From Kitasatospora phosalacinea (GTDB lineage Bacteria; Actinomycetota; Actinomycetes; Streptomycetales; Streptomycetaceae), in the NCBI RefSeq assembly GCF_000717185.1, contig NZ_JNYE01000028.1, positions 1 to 64,000 on the forward strand: a stretch of DNA of 64,000 nt. Reading direction: 5' to 3'. Every line of letters starts with the position of its first letter. Within the stretch, counting starts at the first letter, position 1. Below the pieces are notes generated by a model. That model was not told the DNA's origin, ran no database searches, and saw only the letters and a program-made list of their open reading frames with translations. Shown in pieces: positions 40,907 to 49,441 of this stretch. The translations under genes were made by a program, and so were the position numbers.

Positions 40907-41422
40907 GTGCCCGAGTCCACTGTCCCGGTGCGGGTGTGCGCGCTGCTGGTCGACCCGGATGGCCGGGTGTGCGTGATCCGCCGTCACCGCCCCGGCGGCA
41001 TACAGCACTCGCTGCCCGGCGGCCTCCTCGCGGACGGCGAGCAGCCGGCCGACGCGCTGCGCCGGGAGCTGCGTGAGGAGCTCGGGCTGGACCTGGTCGC
41101 CGCCGACGTCGGTCTGGTCCCGCGGTTCGAGCAGCACCAGGCCACCACCCGCCCGGGAGATAGTCGGCTGTTTCGCCGCCGTCACTTGGTCCACGTCGTC
41201 CACCTCCCGCTACCGTTCGCCGAGGACGTCGCCCTGGTCGAGCTGGACGCCGAAGACGCCACCGAGGTGCTGTGGCTGGCCCCGGCCGAGCTGGCCGGCG
41301 CGCACCTCTACCCGGACGTCGGCGAGCACCTGGTCGACGCCGTCACCACCCAAGCCGTGTCCGCGGCCGCCGCGTCGGTGCTGCTGGCGCCGATGACGGA
41401 CGCCACCTATTTCTGGAGGTGA
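40907..41422 (+). CDS. NUDIX hydrolase
   Basis: 171 residues from a GTG at 40907. The Nudix box is intact at residues 38-61: GGLLADGEQPADALRRELRE then ELGL, with the catalytic REUxEE glutamates. The N-terminal strand VRVCALLVDPDGRVCVIRRH and the C-terminal helix-rich tail (VGEHLVDAVTTQAVSAAAAS) complete the fold. It hydrolyses a nucleoside diphosphate linked to another group; the substrate is unknown. Degraded copies of its 3' end are found at 51977-52188, 55216-55288 and 56595-56648, so this is the intact member of a duplicated family. Confidence 0.9.
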   Translation: MPESTVPVRVCALLVDPDGRVCVIRRHRPGGIQHSLPGGLLADGEQPADALRRELREELGLDLVAADVGLVPRFEQHQATTRPGDSRLFRRRHLVHVVHLPLPFAEDVALVELDAEDATEVLWLAPAELAGAHLYPDVGEHLVDAVTTQAVSAAAASVLLAPMTDATYFWR

Positions 41423-41438
41423 CCCGGCCCTGGAGCGG

Positions 41439-42812
41439 TCAGGTGCGCAGCCCGAAGAGGGAGCGCCACCCGCGCCGCTGGCCCTGTGCTGGCGAAGGAA
41501 CCAGGGGAGGCTGCCCGGGAGCGGGCGGGTACGCGGGCGGCGGCGGCATCGGCCCGGGAGGGACAGCTGCGGCGGGCAGGTAGACGGAGTCCTCCGGCAG
41601 CTGCTCGCCGTCCGGCTGGTTCGTCTTCTGTGCCTCCGGTTCGGGGCGTTCCTCCGGCAGGGGCGGACGGTGCGGCCGCGACCCGGGTACGGCCGCGGCA
41701 GATGCCGGGGGCTCCGGCGGGGCGGCGGGCGGCGCTGGCGGCTCCGGCGACGCTTCCGCCGCTGGCATGGGGAGGGGCGCCGTAGGTTCCGCAGGCGGCG
41801 TCGGCCGGTGGCGCTCCTGGTAGAGAGCGGCGGCCTGGGAGCGCCGGGAGCGCCACCTTCCGCGCTGGGACTGCTCCAGGCGGTTCATCAGGTCGTTCGC
41901 GGTGGCCAGGGAGAACACGCCGCGGGTGCGGGTGAGCTCGTCGAAGGTGACCGGTGCGAGGCCCCAGCGGGTGGCGTCCGGGGCGGGGACGGGGTGGCTG
42001 ATGCGCCAGTCCCGGTGCCAGCCCCACCGCCAGTCGGGGAAGTCCCAGTCCTCTTCGGAACGCTGCTCGTGGTCGAAGTCGTGGACGCCGTAGGGGATTA
42101 GGACCTGCTGGCCGTCGAGGAAGTAGACGCGGCCGCCCGCAGCGAGGATCGCGAGCTGCTGCTCGGTCGGGGCGATCGTCGCGTGCCGGGCCTTGGCCAG
42201 GCCGCGCGGCAACACGGCCAGGTCGGCCAGGCGCGCGGCCTGCAGCGCGTCCTTGGCCCAGAACCAGACGTGCCGGGCTCCGCCGCCGTAGCGGGCCTTC
42301 ACCGCCTGGATCCGTTGCTCGACCTCGCCTGTGCCCACGGGACGCCTCGGCCGCTCCACGACCAGGACCTCGTTGCCGTCTCCGCCCACCACCACGGCGG
42401 GCGGGAGTACGCTGCGGCCAGCCGCAGCGTTCGCGCCCGCGTCGAACGGCGCTTCCAGGACGCAGTGCACCCCAGGCCAGGCCCGGGTGATCCGCCGTTG
42501 GAACTCGATGACGATCCGGCCGTCCGCCTCGAGCTGCTCGCGTACCGCAGGCGCGGCCGCGCAGTCCGCGCCGCTGGTGTGGGAGAAGTAGGGGGAGACC
42601 TTGGAGTCGGGGCGCGCCCCTTTGAGCATCAGGTGCTCCCGGCACGCCCAGCACACGTACCGGCCTCCGGCCAGGCCCGGCGCCAGCCCGGTGGTGCCGT
42701 GTGCCAGGTCGACCCAGTCGCGGGTCGCGTTGTCGAACACCCAAGACACGGATGCCTCGTCTCCCATGGCACGGATCATGCCCGGGCCGAGCCGCCGACG
42801 TACGGCGTTCAC
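41439..42812 (-). CDS. Competence protein CoiA-like
   Basis: 457 residues from a GTG at 42812, with GGGGGCGGAG 4 bases upstream. The N-terminal third shows the CoiA-type zinc region (GGRYVCWACREHLMLKGARP, SPYFSHTSGADCAAAPAVRE) followed by a nuclease-like core (ADGRIVIEFQRRITRAWPGV, HCVLEAPFDAG, VLVVERPRR). The last 120 residues are Pro/Ala-rich and probably disordered. CoiA-like proteins are predicted nucleases often found on mobile elements. It is divergent from the 42953 gene. Confidence 0.75.
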   Translation of the reverse strand: MNAVRRRLGPGMIRAMGDEASVSWVFDNATRDWVDLAHGTTGLAPGLAGGRYVCWACREHLMLKGARPDSKVSPYFSHTSGADCAAAPAVREQLEADGRIVIEFQRRITRAWPGVHCVLEAPFDAGANAAAGRSVLPPAVVVGGDGNEVLVVERPRRPVGTGEVEQRIQAVKARYGGGARHVWFWAKDALQAARLADLAVLPRGLAKARHATIAPTEQQLAILAAGGRVYFLDGQQVLIPYGVHDFDHEQRSEEDWDFPDWRWGWHRDWRISHPVPAPDATRWGLAPVTFDELTRTRGVFSLATANDLMNRLEQSQRGRWRSRRSQAAALYQERHRPTPPAEPTAPLPMPAAEASPEPPAPPAAPPEPPASAAAVPGSRPHRPPLPEERPEPEAQKTNQPDGEQLPEDSVYLPAAAVPPGPMPPPPAYPPAPGQPPLVPSPAQGQRRGWRSLFGLRT

Positions 42813-42952
42813 CGAACTCCGCCCCCTGCGTAGGGCGCACTGTCCGGGTACAGCCGATCCGCCGGGGCAGTTCTCCCGTTCCCCCGCCGGACTCCCGCGC
42901 CCGGTGTTTGACTACAGCGCAGGGCAATCCCCGTGACACGAGGAGTAGTTGA

Positions 42953-44470
42953 ATGGGCTTCGCCACCACCTACCTCACCAAGGCGGAGGTGCAGGACCTC
43001 CTCGGTATCACCTCCTTCGGCATGTGGCGTCTGCCCCGCCAGCACCCGGACTTCCCCGCGCCCGCGAAGAACGTGCACCACCGCTCCGTCGACGACCCCG
43101 ACGCACAGCACTGGGACGCCACCGCCGTCTACGTATGGGCTGCCAAGACGCCCCAGTTCCGCCAGCGCGGCGCCCTTTTGGAGCGCCCGCTACCCGACCG
43201 GCCCGGGACGGGACGATTCCTCGGCCACCGCGACACCGCCCACGGACCCGCCACCGACTGGGACACGGCCATTGGCGTCGTCCGCCTGCTCCACACCACC
43301 GAACGCGAAGCGGCAGCGGGCATGGCCGGCGACCTGGCCGCCGAACGCGGCCACGGCATCACCGTGGTCTGCTCGCTGTTCGGCGACATCGCCCACGGCG
43401 GCCCCGCCCTGGTCGCCGCCGACACCGCCCGGCCCTGCATCGAGTACGAAGCCGACTGGTCCGTCGCGGTGCAGCTCGCCGGCCAGCCCCTGCCCTGGTG
43501 GCCCGGCGCCCTGCGCCGCCCCGACATCATCCGGCAGTGGTCCCCGGGATCCGAGGTCCTCACCGTCCAGCTGCCCGCCGACGACCGCGAGGTCGCGCTG
43601 CAGCGCGCGGCCCGCAACCCCACCTTCACCGCGCGCGCCCGCGCGGTGCTGACCGACATGGCCCGCTCCATCCGCAACGACCGCATCGACGCAGTCCGGT
43701 CGGAGATTATGATCTTCGGCGAGGTCCGTCCCTGGCACACCTCGTCCCCGCTGGTGATCGCCGCCGAGCCCGACACCCAGGGACACCCCCTCGGCACCGC
43801 CGAGGAGGACGGCCCGCTGCGGCCCGGCTGGGCCGAGGTCGCCCGCAGCAACCAGCCAGACGCCGTGGCGGCCCTGCACGTGGCTCTCGGCCGCAACGCC
43901 GACCTGCTGCCCTACGGCAGCTTCACCGACCTGCGGGTGAGCGACAGCCCCACCGTCGACCGGTGGGTGCGGCGGCTCGCCCTGTGCGACCCCACAGCCG
44001 GCCACGCCACCCTCGCCGAGGGCAAGCAGGTCGAGGCCTTCTTCACCGACCCCCTCACCGACATGCCGGTCGTCCGCACCAAGGACGACGACGACCCCAG
44101 CCGCGCCCAGTGGCTGTTCTACGCCCCGCGGTCCCTTCCGGCCGGCCGGGGTGAACTGGCGTCCGTCGTTCTCGACGGGGCGGTGTGGATCACCACCACC
44201 GACGGCCTGGTCCACCCCGCCCCGTGCCTTCCCGGCGAGCACCTGTGGTGGGGCGACGGCTGGGGGGACCGCGCCACCGAACTCGCGCACGTCGTCCACC
44301 TGCTGCTGGACGACCTCCCGGCGCGGATTCCCGCCCACCGCCACTGGCGGGACGCCCCGCCCGGCCTGACCGCCTTGTTCAACTCGCAGCCGAAGTCCGG
44401 CCCGGGCACGGAGCTCGGCCGGGCCGCGCTGTTGCACGCCAGGATGACGCCGACGCCGCAGGGCTACTGA
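42953..44470 (+). CDS. Large hypothetical protein with N-terminal HTH
   Basis: 505 residues from the ATG at 42953. The first 75 residues look like an excisionase/MerR-type helix-turn-helix: YLTKAEVQDLLGITSFGMWR, HPDFPAPAKN and HWDATAVYVWAAKTP. The rest is a large, mostly alpha/beta region (WDTAIGVVRLLHTTEREAAA, HGITVVCSLFGDIAHGGPAL, YEADWSVAVQLAGQPLPWW) with no recognised motif. Its partner across the divergent promoter is the CoiA-like gene. Function unknown. Confidence 0.7.
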   Translation: MGFATTYLTKAEVQDLLGITSFGMWRLPRQHPDFPAPAKNVHHRSVDDPDAQHWDATAVYVWAAKTPQFRQRGALLERPLPDRPGTGRFLGHRDTAHGPATDWDTAIGVVRLLHTTEREAAAGMAGDLAAERGHGITVVCSLFGDIAHGGPALVAADTARPCIEYEADWSVAVQLAGQPLPWWPGALRRPDIIRQWSPGSEVLTVQLPADDREVALQRAARNPTFTARARAVLTDMARSIRNDRIDAVRSEIMIFGEVRPWHTSSPLVIAAEPDTQGHPLGTAEEDGPLRPGWAEVARSNQPDAVAALHVALGRNADLLPYGSFTDLRVSDSPTVDRWVRRLALCDPTAGHATLAEGKQVEAFFTDPLTDMPVVRTKDDDDPSRAQWLFYAPRSLPAGRGELASVVLDGAVWITTTDGLVHPAPCLPGEHLWWGDGWGDRATELAHVVHLLLDDLPARIPAHRHWRDAPPGLTALFNSQPKSGPGTELGRAALLHARMTPTPQGY

Positions 44471-44524
44471 CCGGTGCGAAGGAGCCGGGATCTGGCCGGG
44501 TCCCGGCGTCCCTCCCTCCCGCTG

Positions 44525-47206
44525 TCAGCGGCCGCTGCCCCGTTGCCGGCGCCGCGCGGTGACGAGGTCGTGCCAGCGTTCGCGGACGGTCTCCTCCGGG
44601 GCGAGCCAGTGTGTGCGGGAGGGGCGGGGCAGGGGGCGGCCGGCCATGAAGTGGGCGATGTCGAGGTAGTAGGCGAAGTCGCCGCCAGCGGTGGCCTGGT
44701 CGAGGCGGTTCAAGGTGGCGGTCAGCTCGTCCTGGTCGTCGCGGGCGGCGTGGTGGAAGGCGAGCGCGGTTTCCAGCAGGGGGATGAGCCACGGGAGGCC
44801 GGCGACGTCGATCTGGGTGCGCAGGACGGCGGCGCGATCGTTGATGTCGCGGCCGGTGCTGCCGGCGTCGGCGATCAGGGCGGCGACGTGGACGTGGAGC
44901 ACGGTGGCGCGCTGGTCGAGCGGCTCCAGGTACTGGCGGGCCAGGGCGATCTCCTCGGCGGCCCGGGCCGGGTCGGTGAAGGCGGTGACGACGGCGAGGC
45001 GGGTCTGGGCGATGGCCCGCTCGCCGGGTGCCGCGTGCTGTTCGGCTTCGGCCCGCCCGTCCAGCAGGGCCTGGGTGGCCGCGGCGAAGTCGCCTTGCGG
45101 CCACAGGATGTCGCCGCGCACCCGGTGGCGGCGGCTCTTCCAGGTCAAGGTGGAGGCGGCGGCGAGAGCGGCGGGGAAGTCGCCGGCGATGCGGGCGAGG
45201 TTGGCGATCCCGCGCTGGGCCTGGCTGGCGAGACGGCCGCCCGCTGCGGCGACCTGCTGCATGCCGTGAAGGGAGGCCGCGGTGCGGCCGAGGTCCTTGT
45301 CGGCCTTGGCGAGGTAGTAGCGGGCGAGCTGGGTGAGTTCGTCGGAGAGCAGGCCGCCCTCCAGGACGGTGGCCAGGCGGCGGGCGGTGTGGGCGCGGTG
45401 TTCGTGCTGGCGCCGGCTGATGGCGGTCAGCAGGTCGGTCAGGGCGTCGGCGGGCGTATCGGCCCCTTCGCCCGCGGCGGCGTCCCGGGCCCGGGCGGGG
45501 GGTGCGATCGGCTCCCACACGGAGTCGTCGGTGTAGGCGAAGGCGGCGTCGGTGAGCCAGCCGAGGTCGTCGAGGCAGTGGTCGCGGGCCAGCCGCAGGC
45601 CCTGGCGCAGGCAGGCCACCAGCCAGGCCCGGTCCTGGGCGGGGGTGTGGGTGTGGCGCCACTGCTCGCCGAGGGCGGTCAGCGCGCGCACCGCGGCCCG
45701 GTGCCAGTCGGCGTCGGTCCAGCGGTCGGGGGTGTGGGTGTCGTCGGTGCGCAGGGCGGCGCGGATGGCGCCGTGCAGGTGGTAGGGCCAGATCGCGTAG
45801 GGGTCTTCGCTGATCATGGGCCGCTCCACGAGCCGGCGGGCAGGCGCCTGGTGTGTGAGGCCTGCGGCCTGGGTGGCGAGGTCGACGTCGAAGGCGTCCA
45901 GCAGGGAGGCGGAGCGCAGGACGTGGCGTTCGTCGGGGGTGAGGTCGGACAGGGTGCGGGCGATCAACGCGGGGAAGGTGTGGTCGAAGTCAGCCGGTGC
46001 GGGGGTGCGGTGGGTGCGCCGGATCTCCAGGAAGCGGGCGACGGCCAGGTCCAGGTGCAGGGGAAGGCCGTGCGAGCGCTCGGTGATGATGGCGCGGATT
46101 TCCGCGGGGATGAGCGGGGCGCCGTCGCGGGTCAGGCGGCTGGCGAGGTAGTGGTCGCAGTCGGCGGGGGAGAAGTCGCCGAGCAGGTGCTGCCGGGCGC
46201 CGCCCGCCGTTTGGGCCGGCTGCTGCCCGCGCGGTGCGAGGTGGGGCCAGGCAAGCGGGCCGGTATGGTCGAGCTCCCCTTCCAGGGCGTTCTCGCCCCA
46301 AGCGAGCCGGTTGCGGCCGGCGATGACGAAGAAGCAGTTCGGCATCAGCCACACCAGGCGCTGCAGCAGCCGTTCCAGGTCGCGGTGCCGGTCGGCGGTG
46401 TCCTCGAAGGTGTCCAGCAGGACGACGGGCACCAGCGCCTTCTTCGCGGGCAGGCGGCTGATCTCCCACGCCAGCAGGTGCGGGTAGTAGGAGAGCGCCT
46501 CGAGGTCGGGCTCGGCTTCCAGCAGGGCCGCGGTGCGAGCGGCTCCGGCCAGGGCGCGCGCCTGTTCGCGGCGCTCGCGCAGCGCGGTGACCAGAGCGGT
46601 GGCGACCTGCCCGGCGGCCGAGCCGACCAGGCCGGGCAGCTGCAGGGCCCCGGCGATCTGGCCGACCGCCTCGCCGAGCTGGCCGGGCAGCAACTGCCCG
46701 ACCTTGCCCATCAGCCCGGTGCGGCGGATGTACTCCTCCAGCGGCTCGCCGGGGTGCTGGGCATCCCAGTATCGGCGCAGCGCCAAGTCGAAGCCGGGCA
46801 TCGGCAGGCCGACGGCGCCGGCGAGGGCGAGGCGGATGGTTAGGACGACCCGCTCGAAGTCGGAGCCGGTGCTTGCGGAGCGGGACAGGTCGATGCGTAC
46901 CGGCAGCAGCCGCTCGCCCGCTCCGAGGCCGGTGCCCCACTGCCGGGGCCGCTGGTCGGCGGCGGCGAGGGAGGCTTCGAGCTTGCGCAGCAGGGTGGTC
47001 TTCCCGACGCCGCCGACACCGTGGAAGGCGATCACGTTGGTGCGGGGCGCCTCCAGGTCCTCGACGTCGAAGCCGGGAGCGGCGACGGCGCGCAGGTGTT
47101 CTTCGACAGCTGTGGCCACCAGGGTCCACTGCTGCTGGCGGTTGGTGAACGCCTCGGCGCTGTCGACCGGGTCGTTGGAGCTGAACAGCGTGCGAAGGTC
47201 GGCCAC
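44525..47206 (-). CDS. STAND NTPase with helical repeat domain
   Basis: 893 residues from a GTG at 47206, with GGGGGGAC 4 bases upstream. Walker A GVGGVGKTT near residues 62-70, RVDLSRS-like GERLLPVRIDLSRSASTGSD, Walker B VPVVLLDTFED and a sensor-like NCFFVIAGRNRL. A winged-helix/ARC2-like part follows (LTPDERHVLRSASLLDAFDV), and the C-terminal 400 residues are TPR-like helical repeats (ARYYLAKADKDLGRTAASLH, WPQGDFAAATQALLDGRAEA). This is the NB-ARC/STAND sensor architecture seen in regulators and anti-phage proteins. No effector domain is fused, so a small partner is likely. Confidence 0.85.
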   Translation of the reverse strand: MADLRTLFSSNDPVDSAEAFTNRQQQWTLVATAVEEHLRAVAAPGFDVEDLEAPRTNVIAFHGVGGVGKTTLLRKLEASLAAADQRPRQWGTGLGAGERLLPVRIDLSRSASTGSDFERVVLTIRLALAGAVGLPMPGFDLALRRYWDAQHPGEPLEEYIRRTGLMGKVGQLLPGQLGEAVGQIAGALQLPGLVGSAAGQVATALVTALRERREQARALAGAARTAALLEAEPDLEALSYYPHLLAWEISRLPAKKALVPVVLLDTFEDTADRHRDLERLLQRLVWLMPNCFFVIAGRNRLAWGENALEGELDHTGPLAWPHLAPRGQQPAQTAGGARQHLLGDFSPADCDHYLASRLTRDGAPLIPAEIRAIITERSHGLPLHLDLAVARFLEIRRTHRTPAPADFDHTFPALIARTLSDLTPDERHVLRSASLLDAFDVDLATQAAGLTHQAPARRLVERPMISEDPYAIWPYHLHGAIRAALRTDDTHTPDRWTDADWHRAAVRALTALGEQWRHTHTPAQDRAWLVACLRQGLRLARDHCLDDLGWLTDAAFAYTDDSVWEPIAPPARARDAAAGEGADTPADALTDLLTAISRRQHEHRAHTARRLATVLEGGLLSDELTQLARYYLAKADKDLGRTAASLHGMQQVAAAGGRLASQAQRGIANLARIAGDFPAALAAASTLTWKSRRHRVRGDILWPQGDFAAATQALLDGRAEAEQHAAPGERAIAQTRLAVVTAFTDPARAAEEIALARQYLEPLDQRATVLHVHVAALIADAGSTGRDINDRAAVLRTQIDVAGLPWLIPLLETALAFHHAARDDQDELTATLNRLDQATAGGDFAYYLDIAHFMAGRPLPRPSRTHWLAPEETVRERWHDLVTARRRQRGSGR

Positions 47207-47373
47207 GGAAGTCCCCCCAGGACATGTCACTTGAGGCCAATTTAGGTGATGGACCAGGTCAAGGGGCAGGATCGGGCGGAAAGGGCCGGGAAGGGGCCAC
47301 TGACTGGGCCCGCCCGGGCGGTCGGTGGCCCCTCCCCCGGCGGAACCGTTCGAAGCTCTTGAGGTGGTTCGCC

Positions 47374-47652
47374 GTGCACACTCCCCCACCCGGATCGTCA
47401 TCGTCCCCCGAAGACGGCGGCTCTCACGTCGAGGACGCCCAGGAGGCGATCGGCGCCGTCGTCGCCTGGTACAGCCGTCGACTCATGGAGGCGCGGCGTG
47501 CCGGCGACCAACAGCGCTTGGAAGAGCTGACCGAGCTGCTTCAGGCGTGCGCTGAGGACCGGCGCCGCTTGGTCGACGCGGCGCCCGAGGAGCTTGAGCG
47601 CGTGTCGGCGCAGTACGCCGAGCGTCTGAGGAAGATGGAGAGCGGCAGTTGA
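47374..47652 (+). CDS. Small helical protein divergent from the STAND NTPase
   Basis: 92 residues from a GTG at 47374 with GAGGTGG upstream. EDAQEAIGAVVAWYSRRLME and RRAGDQQRLEELTELLQACA form a long charged helix pair ending SAQYAERLRKMESG. No known family. It lies back to back with the STAND gene across a 167-base promoter region, so it may be a regulator or partner; this is suggested by position only. Confidence 0.6.
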   Translation: MHTPPPGSSSSPEDGGSHVEDAQEAIGAVVAWYSRRLMEARRAGDQQRLEELTELLQACAEDRRRLVDAAPEELERVSAQYAERLRKMESGS

Positions 47653-47712
47653 ATCATGAGCAGCGCGGATCATCGGAGCGCCTCATCATGAGGAGGGGAA
47701 GGGAAAAGAATC

Positions 47713-47958
47713 ATGGAGCTCATCACGGAGTACACCCACCCATGTCCAGCCTGCGACGACAGTGGCGAGCAGGCCGACGCGATCTGGACCAACTTCCGTA
47801 GGAAGCCGTACCCCACCAACCTGGGCGCGGGCCGCGTTGGCAGCGGATACGACCGGCTGGCCGACTACGTATGCACCGTGAATCCGCAGCATCACGAGAC
47901 TGGTGTCACCCTGCACTGGTACACACCGGAAGTCGGCTGGGAGGCGTTTGGCCTCTGA
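47713..47958 (+). CDS. Small cysteine-containing protein
   Basis: 81 residues from the ATG at 47713, with a purine-rich GAGGAGGGGAAGG upstream. CPAC near residue 11 plus later Cys and His residues (YVCTVNPQHHE) could bind zinc. No family recognised. Confidence 0.6.
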   Translation: MELITEYTHPCPACDDSGEQADAIWTNFRRKPYPTNLGAGRVGSGYDRLADYVCTVNPQHHETGVTLHWYTPEVGWEAFGL

Positions 47959-48094
47959 CCAGCCGACAGCTCCATTGCGGTAGCGGAATCTGCCAGTCTC
48001 TTTCACGGGTGGGGCCAGCCGCCGGTCGTGACTCTGTTCGGCCATCATGGGATTACCCGCCGGGACAGTCTTCGGCCGGGCAGGGGAGGAGCCG

Positions 48095-49372
48095 ATGGTG
48101 ATGGCCTCAGAGCAGGCGAGTGTGGACGACCTGGCGGAGATGGTGCGCAGGTGCGAGGACGTCCGCGCGCGGCTGGTCCTGGTGACTGACGCAGAGGGGC
48201 CGTGGCGGCTCCACCACGGAGAAGTACTCCTTGACGCTCCTGATCTCGACACCGGCGAGGAGGAGACCTGGCTGTACCCGACGGCGGCGTTCGTCGCTCG
48301 GAGGCTGCGGGGCCGGGTGGTGGCGGACCTACTGCAGGGCAAGCCCATGAAGATCGATCGCTTCCAAGTGGTCGCTGACCAGCAGTCGGTTCATGTGTCC
48401 GCCGATGACCTCCGGGGGAACCAGGCCTGGGCAGGGAGGACGACGCCCTGGCCCCGGACCGAGTGGACGATCCGCAGGGACTCCGCCAGCTATCGCAACC
48501 ACGGCGTGCTGGTCGGAGACGCCTCACACCCTTCCTTCCTGACCTTCGAGCAGGCCGTCAGTTCCTTTCTCTATCGGCTCCCCTACGACAGCCGGACATC
48601 TGTCGACCAGCTCTGGCGCGTCCTTCAGCCCCGGCGGGGCGCCTGGTTCCGGAAGGTCACCGTTGCCGCGGACCGGCTCACCGTGGACCTTGAAGGCTAC
48701 GACCTGGACGACGTTGTTCTGGAACTGAGCGAGCCCGGCCGTTCCCGGCGATTCCCGGTCGCGGGCGCCGATTCCTACGAATTCGAGCTGCCCGAGGGAC
48801 TTCAGGCCGAGAGCCTGCTGATCGCACACCGCCACGGCAAATGGCTCGACATGCGGCACTTTCCTGCCACACCGCTCGGCAGCGCCCGCGACACCTCGGT
48901 CGTTTGGGAGCAGCCCGAACTGGAACTGGAACTGCTCCTCGCAGACGGGGAGGGCCCCCGGTTTGAGTGCAAGGCAAAGATCCCGGAGAGCACCCCCCGC
49001 GCCCGGAGGCCGGTGCTCAAGACCGTGGCGGCGTTCGCGTCGCAGCCCGGGGGCGGCACCATCGTGTTCGGCATCGAGGACAGCAGCCTGGAGATCGTCG
49101 GATTGACGGAGGATCAAAGTGTCGACGAGCAGAAGCGCAGTATCGGAGACATGATCCGCAAGAATCTGGAGCCCGCGCCGGCCTGTCACCCCCGGGTCCT
49201 CCAGCACCCGTACAAGCGAATCATCGCGGTCGACGTACCCGGCGGCACCCAGCCGTGCGCCCTCCGGGACGGCGAGCGACTGGAGTTCTACGTTCGCCGC
49301 GGTTCCAGCAGCATCCTCGCGAGCTACCGAGAGATCGCGGAAGGGTTCAGTTCGTACCCAGGCACCAGCTGA
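48095..49372 (+). CDS. AlbA_2 (Schlafen-type) domain protein
   Basis: 425 residues from the ATG at 48095 with GGGGAGGAG upstream. Residues about 1-280 are a unique N-terminal region (DDLAEMVRRCEDVRARLVLV, FLTFEQAVSSFLYRLPYD, GAWFRKVTVAADRLTVDLEG). Residues 285-400 form an AlbA_2/divergent AAA-4 domain: RFECKAKIPEST, RRPVLKTVAAFASQPGGGTI, VFGIEDSSLEIVGLTED. This domain occurs in Schlafen-like nucleases and in several bacterial defence proteins. With the STAND NTPase 900 bases away it suggests a defence island; activity is not established. Confidence 0.82.
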   Translation: MVMASEQASVDDLAEMVRRCEDVRARLVLVTDAEGPWRLHHGEVLLDAPDLDTGEEETWLYPTAAFVARRLRGRVVADLLQGKPMKIDRFQVVADQQSVHVSADDLRGNQAWAGRTTPWPRTEWTIRRDSASYRNHGVLVGDASHPSFLTFEQAVSSFLYRLPYDSRTSVDQLWRVLQPRRGAWFRKVTVAADRLTVDLEGYDLDDVVLELSEPGRSRRFPVAGADSYEFELPEGLQAESLLIAHRHGKWLDMRHFPATPLGSARDTSVVWEQPELELELLLADGEGPRFECKAKIPESTPRARRPVLKTVAAFASQPGGGTIVFGIEDSSLEIVGLTEDQSVDEQKRSIGDMIRKNLEPAPACHPRVLQHPYKRIIAVDVPGGTQPCALRDGERLEFYVRRGSSSILASYREIAEGFSSYPGTS

Positions 49373-49441
49373 CGCGACCAGCGGGCACCTTCTCCGGCCG
49401 ACCGAGCTGGTGAGCTCCCGCTGACGCGAACCCTGGCGCCT

